Shown: in pieces, positions 9,112 through 17,857 of the stretch
Numbering within the stretch: the stretch's first letter is position 1
Layout of the letters: every line of letters begins with the position of its first letter
Assembly: GCA_019694675.1 (NCBI GenBank)
Contig: JAIBBK010000012.1
Coordinates: forward strand, 1 to 64,000
Length of the DNA: 64,000 bases
Source: Ignavibacteria bacterium
GTDB taxonomy: Bacteria; Bacteroidota; Ignavibacteria; Tepidaquicellales; Tepidaquicellaceae
Reading direction: 5' to 3'
The notes under the pieces: generated by a model
Database searches by the model: none
Told to the model about the DNA's origin: nothing
Seen by the model: the letters and a program-made list of their open reading frames with translations, nothing else
Made by a program: the position numbers and the translations under genes

Positions 9112-10911
9112 ATGGCAATCATGAAATCTTCACTCGCAAAGGCAATTGTACTGCTTCTGATGCTTGCGGCACAAACGCTTTTCTCGCAGACCTTCAGAAA
9201 GGTCACAGACCAAAACAATCCCATTGTTTCTGATCCCGGAAATCCCGGCGGCAGTTATACCGGAGCCGCATGGATTGACTTCAACAACGACGGGCTTCTC
9301 GATCTTTACTCATGCAGAAAGTCCATTTATAAGAATCTCGGCGGCGGCAACTTCGTCAAATTGAACACAGCCCTCAACTCTGCAGTCAACGTCCTCAGCA
9401 CTTCCTGGGCAGATTACAACAACGACGGATTCATTGACTGCTACGTTGTTTCAACAGTTTCACCTTCATCCGCCCTCTACAAGAACAACGGTGACGAGAC
9501 TTTCACCCGCATTACATCCGGAGCTATCGGCGACTCCGCTTATTCCACCGGCTGGGGATGCACATGGGGAGATTACAACAATGACGGTTATGCTGATCTC
9601 GTTATTGCCGCGGCAAACTCCTTCGGGATCGTCAATCACCCCACGCGCTTCTTTCACAACAACGGTGACGGAACATTCACAAAGATAGACAGCACGCATT
9701 TTGCGCTGACACTTGCCCCTTACACAGTCCCCACGTTCAGCGATTATGACATGGACGGCGACATGGACCTCTTCATCGGCAGCGGCCCCGCCGGTTCGCT
9801 GGCAAGAGACTTCAACTACAGGAATCTTCTTACGGAGACCTCACTCCCCTATTTGAAAAGACTGGACACCGGCATTCTCGGCACTGACCTTGTTGACGGA
9901 CAGAATTATTCTTTCATTGATTACGACAATGACGGAGACCTTGACGCGTATCTGACCAATTACAGATTCGGCACTCCAAACAACCTTTACAGGAACGAAG
10001 GCAACGGCTTTTACACCAAGATGACTTCTGCACAGGTTGGAAGAATTGCAAGCGACTCCGGATCTTCGCTCTCGAACACGTGGGCGGACTTTGACAACGA
10101 CGGAGACATTGACTGTTATGTTACAAACGACAACTCCTTCACAACGAGATACTACAACAACAACGGTGACGGAACATTCACCCGTGTTGATTCAATTGCC
10201 GTGAGGGAATCAGGGCCTAAGTACGGTGCAGTGGCAGGCGATTACGACAATGACGGTGATGTTGATCTTTACGTCTCGGGCGCAGTCCTCACAAAGGCGC
10301 TTTACGAAAACATCACAAATAACGGAAACAAGTGGGTGAACATAAAATGCACGGGTATAAATGCCAACAGGTCTGCAATTGGTGCAAGGGTGAAAGTGAA
10401 AGCCGTGATCAACGGACAGCCGCGATGGCAGATGAGGGAAGTGAACTCACAGAACAGCTTCAACTCCATGAACATGCTCAATGTTCATTTCGGACTTGGC
10501 AATGCCACGATCATTGATTCGATGGTTGTTGAGTGGCCGCGCGGAGGAAGACAGGTTTTCACGGGAATTGCCTTGAACACGCGGTACAACCTGATTGAAG
10601 GGATGAGCCTTACGACAGGCACGGGAAGCACGGGAAGCGAACAGCCCGGCTCCTTCAGACTCGGACAAAATTTTCCGAATCCTTTCAATCCGCAGACGAA
10701 GATAGAAGTGGACCTTACAGAAGACTCGAAGATAAGTCTTGAAGTCTTTGACCTGCTTGGGAGAAAAATTGGACAGATCGCCGGCGGGAGGTACGGATCA
10801 GGCAGGCACATTTTTGCCTTCGATGCAAACGGTCTGTCATCCGGTGTATATCTTTACAAACTAACATCAGGCAGCAGATCGGAAACACGTGCAATGACGC
10901 TGCTGAAATAA
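9112..10911 (+). CDS. FG-GAP/VCBS-repeat secreted protein with ASPIC/UnbV domain and T9SS sorting domain
   Basis: Signal peptide in the first ~30 residues (hydrophobic AIVLLLMLAAQTLFSQ). Residues ~50-410 carry FG-GAP/VCBS repeats with calcium-loop motifs such as DFNNDGLLDLYS, DYNNDGFIDCYV, DYDMDGDMDLFI and DYDNDGDVDLYV, forming a beta-propeller. An ASPIC/UnbV-type segment follows (IGARVKVKAVINGQPRWQ, VHFGLGNATIIDSMVVEWP). The C-terminus has NFPNPFNPQTKIEVDL, a type A T9SS sorting domain. This architecture (CRTAC1-like) is common on FCB cell surfaces and probably serves in adhesion or binding. ATG 9121 is an equally possible start. A strong bidirectional terminator follows the gene. Confidence 0.92.
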   Translation: MAIMKSSLAKAIVLLLMLAAQTLFSQTFRKVTDQNNPIVSDPGNPGGSYTGAAWIDFNNDGLLDLYSCRKSIYKNLGGGNFVKLNTALNSAVNVLSTSWADYNNDGFIDCYVVSTVSPSSALYKNNGDETFTRITSGAIGDSAYSTGWGCTWGDYNNDGYADLVIAAANSFGIVNHPTRFFHNNGDGTFTKIDSTHFALTLAPYTVPTFSDYDMDGDMDLFIGSGPAGSLARDFNYRNLLTETSLPYLKRLDTGILGTDLVDGQNYSFIDYDNDGDLDAYLTNYRFGTPNNLYRNEGNGFYTKMTSAQVGRIASDSGSSLSNTWADFDNDGDIDCYVTNDNSFTTRYYNNNGDGTFTRVDSIAVRESGPKYGAVAGDYDNDGDVDLYVSGAVLTKALYENITNNGNKWVNIKCTGINANRSAIGARVKVKAVINGQPRWQMREVNSQNSFNSMNMLNVHFGLGNATIIDSMVVEWPRGGRQVFTGIALNTRYNLIEGMSLTTGTGSTGSEQPGSFRLGQNFPNPFNPQTKIEVDLTEDSKISLEVFDLLGRKIGQIAGGRYGSGRHIFAFDANGLSSGVYLYKLTSGSRSETRAMTLLK

Positions 10912-10960
10912 CGACTCTAACTTCATCAGCTTACGGAGGTGTTGCATCCACACAAAACAG

Positions 10961-10988
10961 AAGCCCGCAGAATTTTGTCTGCGGGCTT
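10961..10988. terminator. Bidirectional intrinsic terminator
   Basis: Perfect 10-bp stem AAGCCCGCAG / CTGCGGGCTT (10961-10970 and 10979-10988) with an 8-nt loop, followed by a T-rich stretch on the plus strand. It sits between the convergent FG-GAP gene and the DUF6515 gene, so it can end both transcripts. Confidence 0.85.
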
Positions 10989-11021
10989 TATGCTTTTACT
11001 ACCGGAGACTTTGCCGGCTGT

Positions 11022-11969
11022 TCACTGACCGCTGTAGTTCACAACCTCATATGCATCCTGCCCGTTGTGCATCACAGGCTGAAAATATGCTCCGTCATAC
11101 ACTATCAGCTTGTTGCCTTCAAGATCCATTTCCTTTCCTCCTTCCGGAAGGTTGTAAACAATCGCTCCGACAGGGGCCGAAACCACTTTGTACTTATCTC
11201 CGGAACTCACATAGAAAGTGCCGCCGTAGTAGTAATAAGTCGTGTTCTTAACCACGGTGGTTGTGTAACCCGAAGGAAGACTCGGCACTTCAGTACCTTT
11301 TGGTGCAGACACTACTTCATAACCACCTTCAGACTGTATATAGTAAACTCCCTGATCATAATAATAGTACTCGTCGCCGTCATCGTAGTCAGACGAAACT
11401 GCTATGGCTGATGCGGAGAGAAAAGTAACAAAGAAACCGAACGGATACCAGTACGGCCCCCATCCGTAAGGAGTGTACGGATGATAATAATACGGCATGT
11501 ATCCGCTGTAACCGTATCCGTGATAGATATTGAGGTCGTTGTCGAAATAATTGTTTCTTTCGCCGTCGAACCTGTCGCCTTTGTCTCCTTCAAACCTGTT
11601 GCCGTCCCTGTCAACCCTGTTTTCCCTGTCTCTCACCTGATCCTTACTGCCTTCGTTTCTGTTGCCCACTTTGCCGTCTCTTTTCACGTCGTTTGTATTG
11701 ACACCCTTGTTACCCCTGTTTCCGTCCCTTTTTACATCATTCGTATTGATTCCCTTATTGCCGGAATTCTTGTAGGTCCTGTTACTTCCGGGACTCCTGT
11801 TTATGTTGCCGCCGTTGATCTTTCCGCTGTTGCCGAAATTTTTTCCGGAAAAACCAGACCTTGAACTTCCTCTTGATCCTCTCATTCTTTGCGCATTGCT
11901 GTCTTCGGGCATGAATGCAACCGAAACCAATGCAAGTATGAAGACCGCCAAAAGATACTTTGCTGTCAT
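11022..11969 (-). CDS. DUF6515-family secreted protein
   Basis: 315 residues with an N-terminal signal peptide (LLAVFILALVSVAFM). Residues ~25-145 are a low-complexity Gly/Asn/Arg/Asp-rich region with an imperfect repeat (KGINTNDVKRDGNRGN, KGVNTNDVKRDGK). A short hydrophobic stretch near 175-195 (FGFFVTFLSASAIAV) may be a membrane segment. The C-terminal ~120 residues hold tandem YYxxGxYY-type beta repeats (YYYDQGVYYIQSEGGYEVV, YYYYGGTFYVSSGDKYKVV, YDGAYFQPV) characteristic of DUF6515 proteins. The function is unknown. The start overlaps the stop of the upstream DUF2092 gene by 4 nt, so the two are translationally coupled. Confidence 0.8.
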   Translation of the reverse strand: MTAKYLLAVFILALVSVAFMPEDSNAQRMRGSRGSSRSGFSGKNFGNSGKINGGNINRSPGSNRTYKNSGNKGINTNDVKRDGNRGNKGVNTNDVKRDGKVGNRNEGSKDQVRDRENRVDRDGNRFEGDKGDRFDGERNNYFDNDLNIYHGYGYSGYMPYYYHPYTPYGWGPYWYPFGFFVTFLSASAIAVSSDYDDGDEYYYYDQGVYYIQSEGGYEVVSAPKGTEVPSLPSGYTTTVVKNTTYYYYGGTFYVSSGDKYKVVSAPVGAIVYNLPEGGKEMDLEGNKLIVYDGAYFQPVMHNGQDAYEVVNYSGQ

Positions 11970-12724
11970 TTTTCGATATTGTTTTTTACTTCGCTCAATT
12001 TTATGAGTTGCGCGCCTTCCGGCACTTTGAATTCAAAAATGGAATCATCGATCGCAGAATTCCCTTTCCAGTCAATATACTCTATGGAGTATCTCGGATC
12101 TCCCTCCAGGCTTGTGTAAACAACCGTAAGCTTAACGGGCGTATAGCTTCCCTCTGCGCTTATCCAGTACTGAAACGTCATGCCATCGCGAGAGCCCGCT
12201 ACGTGATAGCAATCATTGCCGTTCACATTGCCAAGTCCGAGAAATATCAGGTTGTCCGATGTCATGAGAATGTTGTCAGTAAAGTCAGGATAGAACACGT
12301 CAACGCCGGGAAACTCGATGCCGAACCGACTGCTGAGAGAATCAATGAATTCAATCATGTTCAGTTCCGTCTTCACTGTCGCGTACCTGTTCTTATCGTA
12401 GGAATAAAGTGTGTAAGAAGAGCCGTCGCCCGCAAAGACCTTATGGCCTCTGTCCCCTTTCTTCTCCACGAACATCTTCCCGGGAGCTTTCAGATAAACT
12501 TCTCCTGTCTCACTGTGCGTAATCAGGCCGAATTCACTGTTGTAAATATCGAACTCCGAAACATATCTGAAACTGCATGTCTCAAGTTCGCCGATCTTAA
12601 TGCTTACACTGTCGAGTATTGAAATTGCAATCGTATCGTATTGCGCGGATGCGGGAACAGATAAGAACTGAACAATCAACAGTGCGAGTGCAATTATGCC
12701 TGATCTCGCTGAATCAGCATTCAT
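11966..12724 (-). CDS. DUF2092-type periplasmic protein
   Basis: 252 residues with a signal peptide (residues ~1-27, cleavage after VPASA). The mature part has the layout of DUF2092/LolA-like periplasmic proteins: an antiparallel beta half-barrel with segments such as GEVYLKAPGKMFVEKKG, YHVAGSRDGMTFQYWIS and IEYIDWKGNSAIDDSIFEF. Members of this fold bind hydrophobic ligands or lipoproteins, but no function is established for DUF2092. It is the first gene of a two-gene operon with the DUF6515 gene; the ATGA overlap at 11966-11969 shows tight coupling. Confidence 0.75.
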   Translation of the reverse strand: MNADSARSGIIALALLIVQFLSVPASAQYDTIAISILDSVSIKIGELETCSFRYVSEFDIYNSEFGLITHSETGEVYLKAPGKMFVEKKGDRGHKVFAGDGSSYTLYSYDKNRYATVKTELNMIEFIDSLSSRFGIEFPGVDVFYPDFTDNILMTSDNLIFLGLGNVNGNDCYHVAGSRDGMTFQYWISAEGSYTPVKLTVVYTSLEGDPRYSIEYIDWKGNSAIDDSIFEFKVPEGAQLIKLSEVKNNIEK

Positions 12725-13051
12725 GGTTTTCGTTTAATTTGCCGACAAAGAAATTTAATGTTTCCTATGCAAAATATAGTAACCGATCGTTTCTTTCAAT
12801 TGAACGGCTGATGATAAATTGGAAATTTTGCCGAATAGTATCTGCCGCATGTACCTTCGTTATCGCCGCTCCGGGCAGGATTACTGAAGCCGGATCTGTA
12901 TGAAGTCGGCACAAAGCATACGCCCTGTGCATTCAGGCCGTTCATGCGGCTCTCAGTATGATCATTGAGTGTGAACGTCCCCGTAACGCAAGGATTCTAC
13001 CTATTGATTAATCAAAATAATAAGCATAAGTTGAATCATATAACCGCAAAA
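12725..13051. other. Divergent intergenic region upstream of the protease-lysin operon
   Basis: 327 bp between the divergent DUF2092 gene and the papain-like peptidase gene. No coding region is supported; a frame open from 12965 has only a TTG start and a non-conserved N-terminus. The left half is AT-rich. No perfect TAnnTTTG element was found. A 12-bp palindrome lies at 13004-13015. Confidence 0.5.
13004..13015. promoter_or_regulatory. Palindrome TTGATTAATCAA, possible operator
   Basis: A perfect 12-bp inverted repeat lies 37 nt ahead of the ATG at 13052, in the 5' region of the peptidase-caspase-lysin gene run. Its position fits a repressor or activator site. No regulator gene is adjacent, so the binding protein is unknown and the match could be chance in AT-rich DNA. 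Confidence 0.3.
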
Positions 13052-15226
13052 ATGGCTAAGAAAAAAGACACAAGAGAAAAGAGCGGGGGGAGATCTTCGA
13101 AGGACTCTTTTCAGTTCAATCTCAATGCGCGACCTGACACTGTTGATTTCCGCGACCTGATGTACATTCCAACCCTGCATGAAGTTCCGCCGGTGATAAC
13201 GCCGGAGGAATACATGCAAAGATCCGGAGGGAATGTCCTGGTTCTTGACCAGGGCAAGGAAGGCGCCTGCACGGGATATGCCCTTGCAACGGTGGCAAAC
13301 TTTCTCCTCCGTTCGAGGAAAGTAATGCCCGATACTGAGCCCGTCAGCCCGAAGATGATCTACCGGTTCGCAAGAAGATATGACGAATGGCCCGGCGAGA
13401 AGTATTCCGGCTCGAGTGCGCGCGGAGCAATGAAGGCGTGGCACAAGCACGGTGTGTGCTCTGACAAGCTTGACAAGTACTGGGACAATATAAAGTCTGC
13501 AGGAGGAAGGGAAGCTGATTACACGACGCTCATTGATGACTCCCGCTCCAGGCCGCTTGGAGCGTACTTCAGAGTTAACCACAAAGACCTTGTTGCAATG
13601 CACAGTGCAATGTCTGAAGTGGGGATACTCTTTGCAACTGCCAGCGTGCACCAGAACTGGCGCAGGCCGGTGAAGAAATATGCCGGGAGGTCAGCAGAAG
13701 GAAAGAATATTTACGAATGCCGGATAGAATTCAACCACAAGGACTTCACTGTCATAGGCGGACACGCATTCTGCATTGTGGCTTACGACCGGGAGGGATT
13801 CTGGGTGCAGAACTCGTGGGGAGAGAAGTGGGGAGACGGCGGCTTTGCAAAGCTCATGTATGACGACTGGCTCATAAACGGAACGGACGTATGGGTTGCT
13901 AGGCTGGGCGCGCCGGTAAGACTAAGTTCGGATGATTCAAGTACATCGGCATATCCTGTTGTTAAGGCTCTTAAGAACGAATCATCATTTTACCAGTTCC
14001 GCTCGCACATCATTAGCCTTGACAACGACGGAATGCTGAAGCAGGAGGGAACATACGGCCACGGGCGCAATTCACTCACGCACATCATCAACGGAATGGA
14101 TGTGACCATCAACACATGGAAGAAGAAATGGAAGAAGCGCAGAATACTGCTTTATGCACACGGCGGACTTGTGAACGAAGACTCCGTGATCCAGAGACTT
14201 TCCGATTACCGGGAAGTGCTTCTCAACAATGAGATTTTCCCCGTGTTCTTCATGTGGCATTCCGACTTCTGGACAACCGTAAAGAACATGCTTGACGATG
14301 CGCTGACAAAGAGGAAGTCGAAGGATATGCCCGGCGGGATAAGGGACTTTATGCTTGACAGGGCTGACGACTTCTTCGAATACATACTCAGAGAGCCCGG
14401 AAAACTTGTATGGAAGGAGATGAAGGAGAATGCAATTGGCGCGGCAGGCAAGGAATCAGGCGGAGCGACAAAGTATCTTGACCTGCTCATGGAGAAGATG
14501 CGGTCAGATCGCTCAAACAGTTACGAAATACATCTGATCGGTCACAGCGCAGGCAGTATTCTTCTGGGGCCTGTGGTCGGTTATCTGAAGAACCGCAATG
14601 TTCCGGTCACTTCCTGCACGCTTTGGGCGCCCGCATGCACGACCGAATTCTTTTTCGAACATTACCACAATGCCGTTGAGTCCGGATTCATACGTGACTT
14701 CAATATCTACACTTTGACAGACATTGCAGAACAAAACGACGAGTGTGCATCTATCTACAATAAGTCACTCCTTTACCTTGTCTCAAATTCATTTGAAGAA
14801 ATGCCGAGAGTGCCGGTCACACTGCCTTACGGAACGCCTCTGCTCGGCATGGAGAAATTTCTCAGCTCAGGGTTCTGGGGAAACAGGGAGAAAAGAAAGG
14901 TAAACAATGAACAGATGAGAGAGCAGTTTGAACTTTGCAGGAAATACGCACTTAAGCTGGAAAAGCTGTTCGCGGCGAAGAACATTGACTGGATAAAGTC
15001 ACCAAGCCAGAAAGAATATTCGAGCGCACAGACTCACGGCGCTTTTGATGATGACAAGAAATGCCTTGAGTCAACGATATCGTTCATACTAAAGAGCGGA
15101 AAAGGAAAGAAAGGATACGGAAGGATGCTTTCCCCGATAGTTCAGATGAGGCCGTCTGCGCTTTCGGTTGAAGAGCGCCTTGACAAGCTCAACAAGCGGC
15201 AGGAAATTCTTAATCTAAAACTCTAA
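13052..15226 (+). CDS. Papain-like C1 peptidase fused to an alpha/beta hydrolase
   Basis: 724 residues from ATG 13052. The N-terminal half (about 30-290) is a C1 peptidase: oxyanion Gln67 and nucleophile Cys73 in DQGKEGACTGYA, His238 in IGGHAFCIVAYD and Asn254 in VQNSWGEKWGDGGF. The C-terminal half (about 360-600) is alpha/beta-hydrolase-like: ILLYAHGGLVNED resembles an oxyanion-hole HGG strand, and Ser499 sits in the nucleophile elbow LIGHSAGS. A conserved acid and His are not obvious. There is no signal peptide; the N-terminus is Lys/Arg-rich and polar. It is the first gene of a run with two caspase-like genes (6 nt to the next). The protease-lipase pairing suggests a degradative effector. 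Substrates are unknown. Confidence 0.85.
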   Translation: MAKKKDTREKSGGRSSKDSFQFNLNARPDTVDFRDLMYIPTLHEVPPVITPEEYMQRSGGNVLVLDQGKEGACTGYALATVANFLLRSRKVMPDTEPVSPKMIYRFARRYDEWPGEKYSGSSARGAMKAWHKHGVCSDKLDKYWDNIKSAGGREADYTTLIDDSRSRPLGAYFRVNHKDLVAMHSAMSEVGILFATASVHQNWRRPVKKYAGRSAEGKNIYECRIEFNHKDFTVIGGHAFCIVAYDREGFWVQNSWGEKWGDGGFAKLMYDDWLINGTDVWVARLGAPVRLSSDDSSTSAYPVVKALKNESSFYQFRSHIISLDNDGMLKQEGTYGHGRNSLTHIINGMDVTINTWKKKWKKRRILLYAHGGLVNEDSVIQRLSDYREVLLNNEIFPVFFMWHSDFWTTVKNMLDDALTKRKSKDMPGGIRDFMLDRADDFFEYILREPGKLVWKEMKENAIGAAGKESGGATKYLDLLMEKMRSDRSNSYEIHLIGHSAGSILLGPVVGYLKNRNVPVTSCTLWAPACTTEFFFEHYHNAVESGFIRDFNIYTLTDIAEQNDECASIYNKSLLYLVSNSFEEMPRVPVTLPYGTPLLGMEKFLSSGFWGNREKRKVNNEQMREQFELCRKYALKLEKLFAAKNIDWIKSPSQKEYSSAQTHGAFDDDKKCLESTISFILKSGKGKKGYGRMLSPIVQMRPSALSVEERLDKLNKRQEILNLKL

Positions 15227-15232
15227 TTCATT

Positions 15233-16090
15233 ATGACAAAGAGACATTCGCTTTCAGTGGGCGTCAACAGAGTTGATCCCAAACAGTATGACGGCCAGTG
15301 GGACGGATTTCTTCCGTGCTGTGAAAAAGATGCACAGGATGTTGACAATCTTCTCAAAGCGGCCGGGTACGATAAGCGCACGCTTCTCAAAACTTCCAAA
15401 GCCACCCGAGCAAGTGTGCTGAAAGCTATAAAGAGCGCATCCAAAGCACTGAAGAAAGGCGACTTGTTTGTAATATATTATTCAGGTCACGGCGGACAGG
15501 TGGCAGATATAAACGGCGATGAGGAGGACGCAGATGATGAAACATGGTGCCTCTATGACGGCCAATTGATTGACGACGAGATCTATTACTCATTCTCTTC
15601 ATTCGCTGAAGGCGTGAGGATACTTATGATCTCGGACAGTTGCCACAGCGGCACGGTTGCCAAGGTTGCGATGCTGAACTCGAGCGAGACCGCTGGTCCC
15701 GTGAAGAAGAAACTTTACAAATTCATGCCCGAGGAAGTTGTAGGGAAGGCATATTTGAAGAAGCGTGAGCTTTATGACAAGATCCAGATGGATGATATCA
15801 TGAAAATATCTAACCCATCCAACAAGGATTACGCACACAACATCAGGGCTTCCGTCAAGCTGATCTCCGGCTGTCAGGATAATCAGTATTCGCAGGCAGG
15901 TGCGATCAACAGCGTATTCACCGCCATGATGTTCAGGGTCTGGAGAAACGGAATGTTCAACGGAAACTATAAGGCATTCCACAGGAAGATAGTTGACCTT
16001 ATGCCGCCGGATCAGACTCCGAATCTTTACGATGTCGGGGCAAAGGACCCTGACTTCAGCATGCAGAAGCCGTTTGCAAATTCAAAGTAA
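15233..16090 (+). CDS. Caspase-family (C14, metacaspase-like) peptidase
   Basis: 285 residues, a single caspase-like domain. The catalytic dyad is His86 in YYSGHGGQV and Cys137 in SDSCHSGTV. The acidic NGDEEDADDETWCLYDG segment between them is typical of metacaspase S1 pockets, which cleave after Arg/Lys. The first 27 residues (MTKRHSLSVGVNRVDPK) begin directly with the first caspase strand, so there is no prodomain or signal peptide. It starts 6 nt after the papain-hydrolase gene and is a close paralogue of the N-terminal domain of the next gene: both place His and Cys at identical positions. Activity appears intact. Its target may be a neighbour's product, which is inference. Confidence 0.93.
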   Translation: MTKRHSLSVGVNRVDPKQYDGQWDGFLPCCEKDAQDVDNLLKAAGYDKRTLLKTSKATRASVLKAIKSASKALKKGDLFVIYYSGHGGQVADINGDEEDADDETWCLYDGQLIDDEIYYSFSSFAEGVRILMISDSCHSGTVAKVAMLNSSETAGPVKKKLYKFMPEEVVGKAYLKKRELYDKIQMDDIMKISNPSNKDYAHNIRASVKLISGCQDNQYSQAGAINSVFTAMMFRVWRNGMFNGNYKAFHRKIVDLMPPDQTPNLYDVGAKDPDFSMQKPFANSK

Positions 16091-16123
16091 GAATTCCGAA
16101 ATCTTCTAAAAGCATTATACAAA

Positions 16124-17851
16124 ATGGGAAAGAAATTTTCACTTAGCGTGGGTCTGAATGCAGTTGACCCGAAAGCATATGACGGAGAATGGGACGGAGC
16201 CCTCGCATGCTGTGAGAAGGACGCGAAGGACATAAACAGGATCGCAGTGTCGCTCGGATACGACAAGACCGAGATGCTTCTGACAAAAAGCGCCACAAGA
16301 AAGAATGTGCTTGCTCTGCTCGGCGCATTTGCCAAAGAGCTTTCGGCGGGAGATTATCTGCTTCTCTATTACTCAGGACACGGAGGGCAGGTTACCGATG
16401 TGAACGGTGACGAAGAAGACGGCGCGGACGAGACCTGGTGCCTCTATGACGGCGAACTGCTTGACGACGAGATCTATGCCTGCCTGTCCGAATTCAAGCC
16501 CGGGGTGAGGGTCTATGTGCTGTCGGATTCGTGCCACAGCGGGACTGTCACAAAAGCAGCCGTGAGAAAATCATTAAAGGATTATCATGAAAGAAGGAAT
16601 CTCATAAAGAGTATGCCTGCGACAGTGGGAATTGAGTCTGAAAGAAGGAGGAAGAAATTCTACAGGAAGATACAAACGGACCTTCTGGCAAAGTCGAAGA
16701 AAGGCAAGGGCACTGTGGCTGAGGGTGCAGTGCTTGATGTTGGAAATTATATGTGGGCCGTGAAAGCTTCCGTCAAACTGCTTTCGGGATGTCAGGACAA
16801 TCAGGAATCGGGCGCATCACCCGATCCGTTTCACAACAGTGATTTCACGGACAGACTGCTCATCACCTGGAACGGCGGAAAGTTCAACAACAATTATGAG
16901 AAGTTTCACAGGAAGATCATCTCACAGATGCCGTCTGATCAGACGCCGAACGTATTTACTCTCGGCCCTGAAGATCCCGAATTCGACAGGCAGTCGCCGT
17001 TCACAAATTCCGAAGCAGGCATCTATTCTGAAGGAAGCACAATCCTGAAGTTTGACGGTGTTAAGCTCATCAAGATCGGCTCGAAAGGTGAGCTTGTAAA
17101 AGTATGGCAGGCATTTCTTAACAAACAGGGATACAACACAGGAACCCCGGACGGAGTGTTTGGCAACAAGACCTTCAAAGCAACCATTCAGTTTCAGAAA
17201 GACAACGGGCTCAAAGCTGACGGCATCGCGGGAGTGAACACTTTCAAAGCCGCGGCAGGTCTCGGATTCAAGTTTCCCGGAGACACAACCTCGCCGCCGT
17301 CTGCCGGAGGAGGCAAGGGGATCTCGAAAGAACAGCTTGCATACATAATGCGAGGAGCAAAGAGCACTGACATTGAAACATTTACGGAGCCGCTGAACAA
17401 GGTCATGGAAAAATATGAGATCAACACTCCCCTAAGGATCGCTCACTTCCTTGCACAGGTTGGCCATGAAAGCGGCAGTCTCAGGTACAAGGAGGAGATT
17501 GCCAGCGGCGCGGCCTACGAAGGAAGGGCCGACCTTGGGAACATTCATCCCGGTGACGGCAGGAAGTTCAAAGGCCACGGGCTTATACAGCTGACAGGCA
17601 GGCATAACCATACTCAATATGCAAACTACGTCGGCGATCCTGACCTTATCATTCATCCGGAAAGGATCGGCCGGGAGCCGCTTCACAGCGCAGGTGCGGC
17701 GGGCTGGTACTGGCTGACCCGAAAGATCAATCCCCTTGCCGATCAGGACAACCTGATCGCAGTCACGAAGAAGGTCAACGGCGGTACCAACGGACTTGAA
17801 GACAGGCGTGGATATCTTGCAAGGGCAAAGAAGATACTTGGACTGAGCTGA
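16124..17851 (+). CDS. Caspase-like peptidase fused to peptidoglycan-binding and GH19 lysin domains
   Basis: 575 residues with three modules. Residues 1-295 are a caspase domain with His86 (YYSGHGGQV) and Cys137 (SDSCHSGTV). Residues ~317-380 are a PG_binding_1 domain (VWQAFLNKQGYNTGTPDGVFG). A Gly/Pro/Ser linker lies near 385-399. Residues ~400-575 are a glycoside hydrolase family 19 domain of the phage-endolysin type, with catalytic Glu449 in HFLAQVGHESGS, a second Glu at 457/458 and the GHGLIQLTGRHN motif. GH19 enzymes cleave chitin or peptidoglycan glycan strands; the adjoining PG-binding domain favours peptidoglycan. No signal peptide is seen. It lies 33 nt after the single-domain caspase. 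Lysin activity gated by caspase processing is an attractive but untested idea. Confidence 0.92.
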   Translation: MGKKFSLSVGLNAVDPKAYDGEWDGALACCEKDAKDINRIAVSLGYDKTEMLLTKSATRKNVLALLGAFAKELSAGDYLLLYYSGHGGQVTDVNGDEEDGADETWCLYDGELLDDEIYACLSEFKPGVRVYVLSDSCHSGTVTKAAVRKSLKDYHERRNLIKSMPATVGIESERRRKKFYRKIQTDLLAKSKKGKGTVAEGAVLDVGNYMWAVKASVKLLSGCQDNQESGASPDPFHNSDFTDRLLITWNGGKFNNNYEKFHRKIISQMPSDQTPNVFTLGPEDPEFDRQSPFTNSEAGIYSEGSTILKFDGVKLIKIGSKGELVKVWQAFLNKQGYNTGTPDGVFGNKTFKATIQFQKDNGLKADGIAGVNTFKAAAGLGFKFPGDTTSPPSAGGGKGISKEQLAYIMRGAKSTDIETFTEPLNKVMEKYEINTPLRIAHFLAQVGHESGSLRYKEEIASGAAYEGRADLGNIHPGDGRKFKGHGLIQLTGRHNHTQYANYVGDPDLIIHPERIGREPLHSAGAAGWYWLTRKINPLADQDNLIAVTKKVNGGTNGLEDRRGYLARAKKILGLS

Positions 17852-17857
17852 AGAGAA

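Noticed and set aside
11481-11864. Valine-rich plus-strand ORF
   Set aside because: It is the antisense shadow of the low-complexity region of the DUF6515 gene.
12965-13051. Longer start of the papain-like peptidase
   Set aside because: It needs a TTG start and encodes a non-conserved segment overlapping the palindrome; ATG 13052 is more natural.
15233-17851. Caspase-gasdermin or TPR-CHAT (type III-E) defence locus
   Set aside because: No gasdermin-like, TPR-CHAT or CRISPR effector gene was found next to the caspases.
16124-17851. Prophage lysis module
   Set aside because: A GH19 endolysin alone suggests phage, but there are no capsid, tail, terminase, integrase or clear holin genes, and the lysin is fused to a caspase.
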